Shown: positions 25,132 through 34,941 of the stretch, piece by piece | Numbering within the stretch: the stretch's first letter is position 1 | How the letters are laid out: every line of letters starts with the position of its first letter | Source: Clostridium mobile | GTDB lineage: Bacteria; Bacillota; Clostridia; Clostridiales; Clostridiaceae | Reading direction: 5' to 3' | Assembly: GCF_018918285.1 (NCBI RefSeq) | Contig: NZ_JAHLQF010000002.1 | Span: forward strand, 310,001 to 374,000 | Length of the DNA stretch: 64,000 nt | Program-made: the position numbers and the translations under genes | Notes under the pieces: model-generated | The model's input: only the letters and a program-made list of their open reading frames with translations | Told to the model about the DNA's origin: nothing | Databases searched by the model: none

Positions 25132-25833
25132 ATGAAGAACTATAGAACATCAGATGTAGCTAAAATCATAGGGGTGCACCCAAATACTGTACTGTCTTAT
25201 GAAAAGTGGGGATATATAAGCACTGTACCGAGAAGGGAAAATGGATACAGGATTTATTCGGAAAAGCATATTGAACAAATTAAAATAGCAAGGCTAGCCT
25301 TAAAGAGTGAAGCAGTTAAAGCATACATGTTATTTGAAGTAAGAGGTATTTTAAAAACTATTGCTAAAGGAGACTTAGAGAAGGCTTTATCCTTAAGTCA
25401 AAATTTCTTGGCACAGCTGCAGAAAGAAAAGGCGAAGGAATATGAAGTTATAAAAGAAATAAAAAATCTATTAAAAGATCATATGGCAGAGAAAAAAAGT
25501 GTTTCTTTAAAAAGAAAAGAGGCTGCAGAAGCAATCGGTGTATCTATAGATGTGATTATTAATTGGGAAAGATACGGAATGCTAGAGATACCAAGAAATA
25601 ATAAAAATAATTACCGAGTCTATTCTGAAAATGAATTGATATTATTAAAGATTATAAAGCTTTTAAGAGCTGAAAACTATATTACACAATGTATAGTGAA
25701 TATGATTAAAAAGATAAAAGCTAATAATTTTGAATTCTTAAATAAAGATGATGAGTTGTTATCTCCTATTGAAGAAAAAGAGAATGATATAAAGAATTTG
25801 ATTTCTCATCTAAATACATTGATTAATATATAG
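25132..25833 (+). CDS. Regulator with two MerR-type DNA-binding heads
   Basis: Residues ~1-70 (RTSDVAKIIGVHPNTVLSYEKWGYIS, NGYRIYSEKHIEQI) and ~125-195 (KRKEAAEAIGVSIDVIINWERYGML, NNYRVYSENELILLKI) are each a complete MerR-like winged HTH in one chain, linked by a helical region. A normal MerR has one. ATG 25132 behind GAAGGGAGG. It directly precedes the UvrA-like gene, which it probably controls. Confidence 0.8.
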   Translation: MKNYRTSDVAKIIGVHPNTVLSYEKWGYISTVPRRENGYRIYSEKHIEQIKIARLALKSEAVKAYMLFEVRGILKTIAKGDLEKALSLSQNFLAQLQKEKAKEYEVIKEIKNLLKDHMAEKKSVSLKRKEAAEAIGVSIDVIINWERYGMLEIPRNNKNNYRVYSENELILLKIIKLLRAENYITQCIVNMIKKIKANNFEFLNKDDELLSPIEEKENDIKNLISHLNTLINI

Positions 25834-25900
25834 TAATATTTGTGTCAGGCGAAAGATAAGATATGAATTAAAAACAAAGGAGTACCAAGGAGGGATATAG

Positions 25901-28138
25901 ATGGAGCAGGAATTTATAGTTTTAAAGGGCTGCAAAGAAAATAATTTAAAAGATATTTCATTAAAGATACCTAAGAGAAAAATAACAATATTTACAGGGG
26001 TATCTGGTTCAGGGAAGTCATCAATTGTTTTTGAGACAGTAGCAAAGGAAGCTCAACGTCAATTGAATGAGACTTTCACTGCCTTCATAAGAAATTTTTT
26101 ACCTAAATATGGTGAGGTTAAAGCTGATCACATAGAAAATTTATCAACACCAATTATCATTGACCAAAGCAGGCTTGGTGGTAATTCAAGGTCAACTTTA
26201 GGTACTATTACAGATATAAATTCATTCCTTAGAGCTTTATATTCAAGGTTTGGGAGTACTTATATCGGTAAGGCTAATATGTTTTCCTTTAATGATATTA
26301 ATGGTATGTGTCCGGAATGTCAGGGCCTTGGTAAAAAGTTGGTTCCAAATATGGAGGAGATTCTTGATAAGAGTAAATCCTTAAATGAAGGAGCTATTTT
26401 ACTTTCAGGTTTCGGAGTTGATTCCTGGCATTGGAAGATATTTGCCCAGTCAGGATACTTTGATAATGATAAGAAAATATGTGATTATTCAGAAGAAGAA
26501 TTAGATAAGTTTTTATATGGTGGGCCAGATAAAATTAAGATAGATGAAACAGGTGGAATGAATGTAACCTATGAAGGCTTATTGGTTAAGTTTAATAGGC
26601 TATATTTAAGTAAAGAAGGAGAAACCTCTGAAGCTGCAAAGAAAAAGCTAAGTAAACTACTTATAGAAGACCAGTGCCCTGTTTGCAGGGGAAAAAGGCT
26701 TCACGAAAGAGTATATGGATCTTTAATTAATGGTTATAATATAGCGGATTTAACAAGCATGCAAATTGATGAATTAGTTCAGGTAGTTAAAAAAATAAAT
26801 GAGCCAGAAGCAGAACCTTTAGTTAAAGGGATAATAGAAAAGCTAAATAATATTATAGATATAGGTCTTGGATATTTGACTTTAGATAGAGAAACTTCAT
26901 CATTATCTGGTGGAGAATCTCAACGTATAAAGATGGTAAAGCATTTAAATAGTAATCTTGTAGATTTAATGTATATCTTTGATGAACCTAGTATAGGTCT
27001 TCATCCAAGAGATGTCCATAAATTAAACAATCTATTAAAAAAACTACGTGATAAAGGCAATACTGTAATAGTTGTTGAGCATGACCCTGATGTTATTAAA
27101 ATTGCAGACCATGTTATAGATGTGGGCCCAAGGGCAGGTAAGCATGGTGGTGAAATTGTATATGAGGGAACCTATGAAAGTTTACTTAAATCAGGAACCT
27201 TAACTGGAAATGCCTTAAATAAAACTCTTTCTATTAAAGAAAAGGTAAGAGAGCATAAGGGATATTTAAAAGCTGTAAATTGTAATAAGAATAACTTGAA
27301 AAATATATCTGTTACAATACCTAAGGGTATATTAACAGTAGTAACAGGGGTTGCAGGATCAGGTAAAAGTACATTAATTAAACATGAATTTTTAAAACAA
27401 AATAAAGATGCAATACTAGTAGATCAAAGTCCTGTGTCAGCTAATTCTAGATCTAGTTTAACAACATATAGTGGAATTATGGATGATATAAGAAAGGCTT
27501 TTGCTAAAGCAAATGGCGTTAATGCATCATTATTTAGCTCAAATTCACAAGGAGCCTGCGAAAATTGTAATGGAAGCGGAATAATAGAAACAAATCTTGC
27601 ATTTATGGAAAACATAAAAAGTACTTGCGATGTTTGTGAAGGCAAGAAGTATAAAAAAGAAGTTTTAGATTATAAATTACATGACAAAAGCATAATAGAA
27701 GTTCTTGAAATGTCAGTTTCAGATGCAATTGAATTTTTTAACTTAAAGTCTGTTAAGGCAAAACTGCAGTCTATAGAAAATATGGGCATTGGATATTTAA
27801 ATTTAGGGCAAACTCTCGATACCTTATCTGGAGGAGAATGTCAAAGATTAAAGCTTGCCAGTGAATTGCATAATGAAAGTTCTGTATATATATTGGATGA
27901 GCCTACAACAGGTCTTCATATGGCTGATATTGAAAAATTTATCAACATAGTTGAAAGCATTGTGGACAGTGGCAATACAGTTATAATAATTGAACACAAT
28001 GTAGATGTAATTAAAAGAGCGGATTGGATTATAGATATGGGGCCTGAAGGAGGAACAAAAGGTGGAGAGATAATATTTGAAGGGGCTCCAAAACAATTAT
28101 GTAACTCTGAAGCATCATTAACAGCTAAGTATATTTAG
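25901..28138 (+). CDS. UvrA-like double ABC ATPase (short class)
   Basis: The 745-residue protein has two ABC modules: Walker A GVSGSGKSS and GVAGSGKST, signatures LSGGESQRI and LSGGECQRL, Walker B YIFDEPSIGLH and YILDEPTTGLH. Cys pairs CPECQG/CPVCRG and CENCNG/CDVCEG form zinc sites. It is about 200 residues shorter than true UvrA (~940), lacking much of the UvrB-interacting and DNA-binding inserts. Such short UvrA paralogues are linked to drug resistance (DrrC-like) rather than to core excision repair. Behind AAGGAGGG, after the MerR-like gene. Confidence 0.88.
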   Translation: MEQEFIVLKGCKENNLKDISLKIPKRKITIFTGVSGSGKSSIVFETVAKEAQRQLNETFTAFIRNFLPKYGEVKADHIENLSTPIIIDQSRLGGNSRSTLGTITDINSFLRALYSRFGSTYIGKANMFSFNDINGMCPECQGLGKKLVPNMEEILDKSKSLNEGAILLSGFGVDSWHWKIFAQSGYFDNDKKICDYSEEELDKFLYGGPDKIKIDETGGMNVTYEGLLVKFNRLYLSKEGETSEAAKKKLSKLLIEDQCPVCRGKRLHERVYGSLINGYNIADLTSMQIDELVQVVKKINEPEAEPLVKGIIEKLNNIIDIGLGYLTLDRETSSLSGGESQRIKMVKHLNSNLVDLMYIFDEPSIGLHPRDVHKLNNLLKKLRDKGNTVIVVEHDPDVIKIADHVIDVGPRAGKHGGEIVYEGTYESLLKSGTLTGNALNKTLSIKEKVREHKGYLKAVNCNKNNLKNISVTIPKGILTVVTGVAGSGKSTLIKHEFLKQNKDAILVDQSPVSANSRSSLTTYSGIMDDIRKAFAKANGVNASLFSSNSQGACENCNGSGIIETNLAFMENIKSTCDVCEGKKYKKEVLDYKLHDKSIIEVLEMSVSDAIEFFNLKSVKAKLQSIENMGIGYLNLGQTLDTLSGGECQRLKLASELHNESSVYILDEPTTGLHMADIEKFINIVESIVDSGNTVIIIEHNVDVIKRADWIIDMGPEGGTKGGEIIFEGAPKQLCNSEASLTAKYI

Positions 28139-28280
28139 TTAATAATAAAGGAGAATTCTATTTATAGAACTCTCCCCTCACTTTAATTATAACATATATA
28201 AAGCATAAAATATAGACTACTAAATTTTGAACCTAACTGCTAAAATATAATAATCAAAGATGGGACTATATTTCATATAA

Positions 28281-28312
28281 AAAAGACATTTGTCATTGGG
28301 CAAATGTCTTTA
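28281..28312 (+). terminator. Terminator before helD
   Basis: Arms AAAGACATTTG and CAAATGTCTTT. It sits 20 bases before the helD ATG and about 140 bases after the UvrA-like stop. As in the MBL leader, a terminator directly before a gene could be regulatory. Confidence 0.7.
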
Positions 28313-28332
28313 CTATGTAAGGAGGGGATATA

Positions 28333-30564
28333 ATGAAGGATTTTGAATGGAAGGTTGAAAAGGAATGGCTGCAGGAGGTTCTTCAAGAGGTTCAAAAACA
28401 GTATAATGAAAAACATGATCTTAAAGAAAAGTTTAAAAAGGATGCCATTGAAACACAACGAGAACTATGGAATGATATAGGCTCTGTTTCCATAGCCAAT
28501 GGATTAGATCAGGTTGCAGACTTTATGGGATTTATCAATACCATGAAAATACAGAAGAGAAGCCACGAGTTCACAAAAAAACTTGAGGAAAAATACGAGA
28601 GAATGCTCCTATCACCCTACTTTGGAAGGATGGACTTTATTGAAAATGGAGAGGAGAAAGCTGAAAAGTATTACATTGGAATCTCAAATCTTATTAATGA
28701 TAACTATGATTTTCTCGTATACGACTGGAGAGCACCGGTTTCTGGCATGTTTTATGATTACGAAATTGGAGAAGCCAATTATAAATGTCCTGAAGGAACG
28801 GTAAATGGGAAGCTTACGCTGAAAAGACAGTACAAAATTAATAATGGTGAAATTAAGTATATGTTTGACAGCAATCTTAAGATAGATGATGAAGTGCTAC
28901 AGGATATCTTGAGTAAAAGCGCCGATAGTAAGATGAAGGCAATAGTAACAACTATTCAAAGAGAGCAAAATAAAGTAATTCGTAATGAGGAGTATAAAAA
29001 TTTGATTGTGCAAGGCCCTGCTGGAAGTGGGAAAACCTCCGTTGCTCTTCATAGAATTGCCTATCTATTATATAAGCATAGGGATAAAATAACACCTCAA
29101 AATATAGTAATATTCTCTCCAAATGATGTTTTTAACGATTATATTTCTAATGTATTGCCCCAGCTTGGAGAAGATAATATGTGTCAGACCACATTTAAGG
29201 AATATATGCACAAGGCATTAGGCAATGAGCTTATAAAGGAAAACTATTCTGAGATGATGGAGTATATTCTTGTCTCTAAGAAGGATGGTTCCTATGAAAA
29301 GAGAATAAGCAATATAAAATTTAAGTCTTCCATGGAGTTTATAGATGTATTAAGAGCATATGTATGCTATTTAGAAAAAATGGATAGAAATTTTACAGAT
29401 ATTATTTTCAGAGGGAATTTGATAATCTCATCTAAGGATATAGAAGAATTATTTTTTAAAGATTATGTAAAGCTTCCACTTAAAAGAAGGCTTCAAAAGA
29501 TAAGAGAAAGAATTTTGTTTTTAATGAAGCCTTATGAAAAACATTGGGTAAAAGAAGAGGCTGAAGAGCTTAGGGATTCAGGTAACTATATAGATAATGT
29601 AGAAATTATGGAGCGCAGTATAGTTACTGTAAAAAATGAAATAGAGGATATATACAATGAAATCAATAGAATGACAGACCTTGATTTAGTGGATGCTTAT
29701 AAAAAGCTTTTTGAGAACCTGGAATTTTTCTTAAAAAAATCAAACACTGGATATCGTGAGAAAAATATTGATGAAATCAAAAACTATACTTTAGAAATCT
29801 TAAGAACAGGAAAACTTAACTATGAGGATCAGCCACCCCTTTTGTATCTAAAAGGTGCCTTAGGAGACCTGCCAAAAACCTCAGAAATCAAATATGTTAT
29901 TATTGATGAAGCTCAGGACTATACACCGCTGCAGTATGAAATCTTTTATCAACTTTTCAGCCATGCCAATATGACTATACTAGGGGATTTACATCAATCC
30001 ATCAATCCATTCATGAACGTGGGGGATTATAGCAATATCTCCAATGTATTTCCAAAGGATAACACATGCATAATAAATTTAACCAAGAGTTACAGATCAA
30101 CAATGGAAATTACTGAGTTTTCAAGAAGGATTCTTAACAAGAAGATTACTGATGAGTGGGTAGAAAGAAGTGGAGATAAGCCTTTAGTCCTCGGCTTTCC
30201 AGATGAAGAGGAGATAAAAGAAAGACTTCTAAAGGATATAAAAATATATAAGGATAAAGGCTACAAATCTATTGGCATCATAACAAGGACTATAAAGGAA
30301 GCACAAGAGGTACACAGTTTCTTAGAAAACAAGATTCATGTTAAAGCCATAATGAAGGATGATGATGAATATGTCAGTGATACCTTGGTAATACCCGCTT
30401 ATCTTGCTAAAGGATTAGAATTTGATGTGGTGTTGATATATAATGCAGGGGATGAAAATTACAGCTGCGAAGAGGAAAGGCTACTACTTTATACTGCATG
30501 TACTAGGGCACTTCATGTTTTAGGCATATATTATTCAGGAAAGGTTACGCCTTTGTTAGGATAA
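28333..30564 (+). CDS. helD: HelD, RNA polymerase-recycling superfamily 1 helicase
   Basis: The 743-residue protein has an N-terminal coiled coil (probe into RNA polymerase), DYDFLVYDWRAPVSGMFYDYE typical of HelD, Walker A GPAGSGKTSVALHRIAYLLY, VIIDEAQDYTPLQYEIF (motif II), LTKSYRSTMEI and AKGLEFDVVLIYNA (later helicase motifs). HelD removes stalled RNA polymerase from DNA; relatives such as HelR protect from rifampicin. AAGGAGGGG ribosome site. Together with the UvrA-like gene it suggests a drug-response locus. Confidence 0.93.
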   Translation: MKDFEWKVEKEWLQEVLQEVQKQYNEKHDLKEKFKKDAIETQRELWNDIGSVSIANGLDQVADFMGFINTMKIQKRSHEFTKKLEEKYERMLLSPYFGRMDFIENGEEKAEKYYIGISNLINDNYDFLVYDWRAPVSGMFYDYEIGEANYKCPEGTVNGKLTLKRQYKINNGEIKYMFDSNLKIDDEVLQDILSKSADSKMKAIVTTIQREQNKVIRNEEYKNLIVQGPAGSGKTSVALHRIAYLLYKHRDKITPQNIVIFSPNDVFNDYISNVLPQLGEDNMCQTTFKEYMHKALGNELIKENYSEMMEYILVSKKDGSYEKRISNIKFKSSMEFIDVLRAYVCYLEKMDRNFTDIIFRGNLIISSKDIEELFFKDYVKLPLKRRLQKIRERILFLMKPYEKHWVKEEAEELRDSGNYIDNVEIMERSIVTVKNEIEDIYNEINRMTDLDLVDAYKKLFENLEFFLKKSNTGYREKNIDEIKNYTLEILRTGKLNYEDQPPLLYLKGALGDLPKTSEIKYVIIDEAQDYTPLQYEIFYQLFSHANMTILGDLHQSINPFMNVGDYSNISNVFPKDNTCIINLTKSYRSTMEITEFSRRILNKKITDEWVERSGDKPLVLGFPDEEEIKERLLKDIKIYKDKGYKSIGIITRTIKEAQEVHSFLENKIHVKAIMKDDDEYVSDTLVIPAYLAKGLEFDVVLIYNAGDENYSCEEERLLLYTACTRALHVLGIYYSGKVTPLLG

Positions 30565-30568
30565 TGTT

Positions 30569-30600
30569 AAAAAGCTGTAGATAAAACTACAGCTTTTTTA
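30569..30600 (+). terminator. Terminator after helD
   Basis: Arms AAAAAGCTGTAG and CTACAGCTTTTTTA. Confidence 0.88.
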
Positions 30601-30613
30601 GTATATAGAAATA

Positions 30614-31612
30614 TTAATATCTAAGTAGTATACATGAAGCAACCACACCAGCTCCAACTGTCCATAAAATAATATAATCTCCACGATTAAGTTTACCATT
30701 TGAAACAGAATCAGCTAAGGCCATAAATGGGCTTGTAACACCTGTATATCCAAATCTGTCACCTACGAATGGAAATTTGTGTTCTGGTTCTTCTAAAGTC
30801 TCCATTATCATATCAACATTTTTCTTTGCAAATTGAGATAGGCAATATAATTTAACATCATCTTTAGTTAGATTATTTCGAAGTAGTATTTCATTTATTG
30901 AATCAACAGAACTTGCGAATGCATCATCTGTATTAAAATCTATCCATTCTACTATTCTATTATCTTTTGGTGTATCTTCATCTATTGGTAATACCTTAGA
31001 AAAGCCTTCAGGAGGAAAATTTATATAGCAGCTAAGTGAGCTATCCACGTAAGATGAACTGTCTATGAAATCTGATATATTATCATCAGTGTTTTCTAGT
31101 AAAACAGCACATGCAGATTCTCCAAAATTGGCATAAGTAATGGCTTCTGATCTTCTTGAATATCTATTTAATAAATCTGAACCTACAAGTAAACTATATT
31201 TAATTCTGTTATTGCTTTTCATTGTTCTACAGACTTGATCCATTGCAATTATCATTCCTGCACAATTACCATTCATATCATATGCACCTGCATCTTTAGC
31301 TAAACCTAAAGCATCGTGAATTTTAACAGCATTTGTAGGAGATAGATATTCTGGGCTAGTAGATACAAATACAACTAAATTTATATCTTGTACATCTATA
31401 TTTGCAGTTCTTATTACTTTTTTACAAGCTTCTATAGCCATAGTTAAAGAATTTTCATGAAAATCTTCAGAAATATATCTCTGATTTCTTCCAGTAATAT
31501 TTAATAACCCGGAAATATCTACGTCTTGGTTAAAAAAATGCTTCACAAAATATTCATTAGAATACTTTGTTTTAGGATGATAATACTCGATGTTTTTAAT
31601 TTTTATACTCAT
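30614..31612 (-). CDS. KAS III-like (FabH-type) protein with altered active site
   Basis: A thiolase-fold condensing enzyme of 332 residues. Cys117 in NGNCAGM is the catalytic Cys. The usual His in HQAN is replaced: residues 257-262 read CLSQFA (Ser259). The usual Asn in GNTS reads GYTG (Tyr289). So two of three catalytic residues are absent, as in KAS III relatives that transfer acyl groups to amines or hydroxyls (CerJ-like) rather than doing decarboxylative condensation. Alone, no acyl carrier protein next to it. Confidence 0.85.
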   Translation of the reverse strand: MSIKIKNIEYYHPKTKYSNEYFVKHFFNQDVDISGLLNITGRNQRYISEDFHENSLTMAIEACKKVIRTANIDVQDINLVVFVSTSPEYLSPTNAVKIHDALGLAKDAGAYDMNGNCAGMIIAMDQVCRTMKSNNRIKYSLLVGSDLLNRYSRRSEAITYANFGESACAVLLENTDDNISDFIDSSSYVDSSLSCYINFPPEGFSKVLPIDEDTPKDNRIVEWIDFNTDDAFASSVDSINEILLRNNLTKDDVKLYCLSQFAKKNVDMIMETLEEPEHKFPFVGDRFGYTGVTSPFMALADSVSNGKLNRGDYIILWTVGAGVVASCILLRY

Positions 31613-31707
31613 ATATTCTCTCCGCCTTATCCTTATTGTTAAATATACCCATTTATAATTATCGGAGAAGACTTCAATAAATTAAGATAATCATATAAAA
31701 TAATACA

Positions 31708-31908
31708 TTTATCCGATGACTACCATCCGTAATACTCCCATCGCTTTTCTACAAGTGGGAGATATTAGAACTCTTGAGCTTCAGCGATTTAGAGTTCTTA
31801 TGCTGTGCATAACGGATGCTACGTCCCTGGATAAGTTCTTCTAAGCTTCAGCTGGAGTAAGTATTCCTTTTAAGCAAACTCCATATGAAGCTAAGAATCA
31901 CTTGATCA
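31708..31908 (-). mobile_element. IS605/IStron-like end (possible omegaRNA) remnant, copy 1
   Basis: Noncoding, highly structured sequence with no transposase. Read on the minus strand it shares a block of about 60 bases, identical in all but its margins, with 43537-43685 (GGAGTTTGCTTAAAAGG to TTATCCAGGGACG). Hairpins follow, then the same end TCATCGGATAAA. Copy 1 has an extra ~50-nt hairpin (AGAACTCT / AGAGTTCT). The shape recalls right ends of TnpB-bearing IS elements or IStrons. The family is from memory; duplication and structure are seen. Confidence 0.5.
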
Positions 31909-32078
31909 CAATAATTGACCTAGCAAATGGTTATTTGTATATCTTATATATCTTATATATAATAAAATGTATATTTATGAAATATAAGGATTAATAACAA
32001 AAAAATATAGGATATGGTAAAGCTATATAAAAATATTACGAATAATAATAGTATGGCATTAATTAAGGGGGAGTAGTA

Positions 32079-33545
32079 ATGGATTACAAAAAAAATGCTG
32101 AATTGAAGAATAAAGTAATGTTGGCAGGATTTATATTATCGGTAACATTAAGGGCAATTTTTGATATAATTTTAAAGGTAGATAGGAATGCCATATTAAT
32201 ATTAGTTGGACTTTCCATACCTTTAGCTGTAATTGATTTTATATTAATAAAAAAGAAATATATTATTCAAACAATGTATTATACGGTAATGATGTACACT
32301 GCTGTTATATTCATAATGTTTATATCAAATCCAAATTGGGCTAATTTTATTTTGATATATTATGGTGTTATGGTAATGAGTGTATATCAAGATTTAAGGA
32401 TATTAATTATTGAAGCAATTTCGGCTATAGTACTTGTGGTGTATTGCTTCTTAGGCTATAAAACAACCCTCTTTGCTTCCGTAGAATACTATGAATTAGC
32501 AATTTATATATTATACGTAATAGCAGCATCAGTTATATTATCAATTAATGCTATTACTACCAAAAATATTTATAAAGATTTAGAAGAAAATCATAAAGCT
32601 ACTGAAGAAGCTAAATCTAGAGCAGAGTTGTTGCTAGAAAAAATATATAGTACTATAAAAATTTTAACATCAACTAATGAGAAAATAAAAAATGGAATTT
32701 CTGCAGCAGGACAAATAACAGAAGAAATAACTAGCTCCACAAGCGACGTTGCGAGTAGTGCAACCAAAGAAGTGGATTTAATGAATGGAATGAAAGATTC
32801 AATAGAGGATGGAGTAGAAAAAGTAGAAGAAGTTACCAATGCCATTAAAACTATGGAGGAATTATCTAAGTCAACTGAAAATGTTGTGTTAGAAGGTAAT
32901 GATAAAGTAGATATATTATCTTCGGAAATGGATAAGGTAAATACAAATATTTTAAATGCGGTGTCTATGATAAATGAATTGAGTGATGAAAATACAAAAA
33001 TAGTTCATATTATTAACAGTATTACAAAAATATCAGAGCAAACCAATCTATTAGCACTTAATGCATCAATAGAAGCAGCTAGAGCTGGAGAGCATGGAAG
33101 AGGTTTTGCTGTGGTTGCAGAAGAAGTAAGAAAACTTGCTGAGGATTCAAAAACATCTACAGATCAAGTAGAATCAATATTGAATAATATATCTAATAAA
33201 ACAAAGGCAGTTGCAGAAGAAATACTAAAAGAAGAAAAGTCAATCGAGTTATGTACTGAACATACAAATGATGTTAAAGAGTTATTTAAAGATGTTAATA
33301 AGAACACTTCTAATGTATTAAGTTATTCAAGAAGTGTTGGATCACAATCTATATTGCTTGAAAGTACGATGAAAAATACATTAAGTTCAGTAAGTAATAT
33401 TAGCGAAAATGTAGAATCCACTGCAACTGCTATGGAAGAAATTTTTGCGGCTATTGATGAGCTTAATAGTAGCATAATGGATATAACAAGTAGTTATGAC
33501 GAAATAGATGATATATGTAATGAATTAAACTCTATAAGTGAATAA
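32079..33545 (+). CDS. Methyl-accepting chemotaxis protein
   Basis: The N-terminal ~170 residues contain about six hydrophobic helices with no large outer sensor domain. A cytoplasmic MCP coil follows with the hairpin tip [43 protein letters not shown]. It likely senses membrane or energy state or a small lipophilic signal. GGGGGAG ribosome site; terminator follows. Sensor input is unknown. Confidence 0.92.
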   Translation: MDYKKNAELKNKVMLAGFILSVTLRAIFDIILKVDRNAILILVGLSIPLAVIDFILIKKKYIIQTMYYTVMMYTAVIFIMFISNPNWANFILIYYGVMVMSVYQDLRILIIEAISAIVLVVYCFLGYKTTLFASVEYYELAIYILYVIAASVILSINAITTKNIYKDLEENHKATEEAKSRAELLLEKIYSTIKILTSTNEKIKNGISAAGQITEEITSSTSDVASSATKEVDLMNGMKDSIEDGVEKVEEVTNAIKTMEELSKSTENVVLEGNDKVDILSSEMDKVNTNILNAVSMINELSDENTKIVHIINSITKISEQTNLLALNASIEAARAGEHGRGFAVVAEEVRKLAEDSKTSTDQVESILNNISNKTKAVAEEILKEEKSIELCTEHTNDVKELFKDVNKNTSNVLSYSRSVGSQSILLESTMKNTLSSVSNISENVESTATAMEEIFAAIDELNSSIMDITSSYDEIDDICNELNSISE

Positions 33546-33555
33546 AATAGATAAT

Positions 33556-33592
33556 ATAAAAACCTCGACATATTATATGTCGGGGTTTTTTA
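33556..33592 (+). terminator. Terminator after chemotaxis receptor
   Basis: Arms AACCTCGACATA and TATGTCGGGGTT, then TTTTATA. Confidence 0.85.
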
Positions 33593-34027
33593 TAAGTTTT
33601 AGAATTGTTGATAGATTTTAGATTAATTTACTATACGTCTTATTTATTAAATAAATTTTTACTGTACATCTAAGAGCACGTGCTATCTAGTATAATAAAT
33701 AGTTTAGACTAGTATAGTATAATTACTTATGAAATCAATAATATCAATAAACTAGAAGTATATTATTACTGTTAGGTAAAAAATATACGCCTTTAAAATT
33801 AAGTATGTATTGATGTAAAAGTCCATACATATTTTTTTTATTATTTACCAAATAAAATAATCATTTAACTACTACTTGATTGAATAATAAAATATGATTA
33901 ATAGAAAAAGAGGGAATAAAGTTAAATGAATATCAATAAAGTATAATAAAATACAATAAAATATATTTACAATTCGCATAAAGTGCAATATAATGGGTGT
34001 ATAAATATTAAATAATAAGGATGTGTA
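33593..34027 (+). other. AT-rich intergenic region with promoter
   Basis: No gene is visible over about 430 bases. At the right end TTTACA (33966-33971) and TATAAT (33989-33994), 17 bp apart, form a clear promoter for the hydrolase gene. Nothing else is recognised. Confidence 0.55.
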
Positions 34028-34900
34028 ATGATGAGAAAAAGTAGCAGTAAAATAGATAATAGTAAGATGCAAGTTGCATTTAAATCTGAAGAAGGAAAAA
34101 ATGAAATTTTAAAGTATTATGAATCATTACTTAAAAATTGGTCTTTTCCCCATGAAGAAATTAACGTTAATACGGGTTATGGAAAAACATTTATTATAGC
34201 TACTGGAAAAGAAAAGTTACCACCTCTTATATTACTTCATGGTAGTGGTATGAATTCAGTTATGTGGATAAATGAGATGGAGAAGTATTCATATAATTAT
34301 AGAGTATATGCAGTGGACATGCCTGGAGAACCAGGGAAAAGTAATGAAACTCAATTGCCATTAGAGGGCGATGATTTTTCAAGCTGGCTTAATGATGTTT
34401 TTGAGGCCTTATCAATAGAAAAAGCAAGTATTGTTGGAATTTCATTAGGGGCATGGCTAGGAGCAAAGTTTTCTATAAAATATCCACAAAAGGTAAATAA
34501 ACTTGTTCTACTTTGTCCAGCAGGCATAGGTCCTCAAAAAAAGTCTTTTATTTTTAAATCTATATTTTATATGCTATTAGGAGAAAAAGGAATAGATAAA
34601 CTATACTATAAAATTAATGGTAATAAACTAATACCACAGGTAATGTTAAATTATCAAAAGTTAATTGCAAAACATTTTAACTTTAGAAAAGAGACTATTC
34701 CTCTATTCTCAGATGATGAATTAATAAAATTAACAATGCCAATTGCATTATTTGTAGGAGGAAAAGATGTTATGTTACATTCTGAAAAGACGGCAAAACG
34801 TTTAGAAGCATTACTAGGACATGCTAATATAAATCTCATCCCTGATGAAGGGCACTCCCTTGTTAATCAAGGAGATGAAATAAGGGAATTCTTAAATTAA
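34028..34900 (+). CDS. Alpha/beta hydrolase
   Basis: The 290-residue protein shows LILLHGSGMNSVMW (oxyanion strand), VYAVDMPGEPGKS, VGISLGAWLGAKF (nucleophile Ser), FVGGKDVMLH (acid) and IPDEGHSLVNQ (catalytic His). It belongs to the large carboxylesterase/carboxypeptidase-like alpha/beta hydrolases. No membrane anchor. Substrate unknown. Confidence 0.85.
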   Translation: MMRKSSSKIDNSKMQVAFKSEEGKNEILKYYESLLKNWSFPHEEINVNTGYGKTFIIATGKEKLPPLILLHGSGMNSVMWINEMEKYSYNYRVYAVDMPGEPGKSNETQLPLEGDDFSSWLNDVFEALSIEKASIVGISLGAWLGAKFSIKYPQKVNKLVLLCPAGIGPQKKSFIFKSIFYMLLGEKGIDKLYYKINGNKLIPQVMLNYQKLIAKHFNFRKETIPLFSDDELIKLTMPIALFVGGKDVMLHSEKTAKRLEALLGHANINLIPDEGHSLVNQGDEIREFLN

Positions 34901-34941
34901 AAGTACACAAACTATAATGAGTGGTTAATTCATTTTTCGTT

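Noticed and set aside
28150-28175. Terminator right after the UvrA-like gene
   Set aside because: GGAGAATTCTA / TAGAACTCTCC can pair but has no T-run behind it; left out as a feature.
31700-31910. Intact group I intron (IStron)
   Set aside because: No conserved P3/P7 core could be traced by eye and no ORF is inside; only the terminal part resembles IS605/IStron ends.
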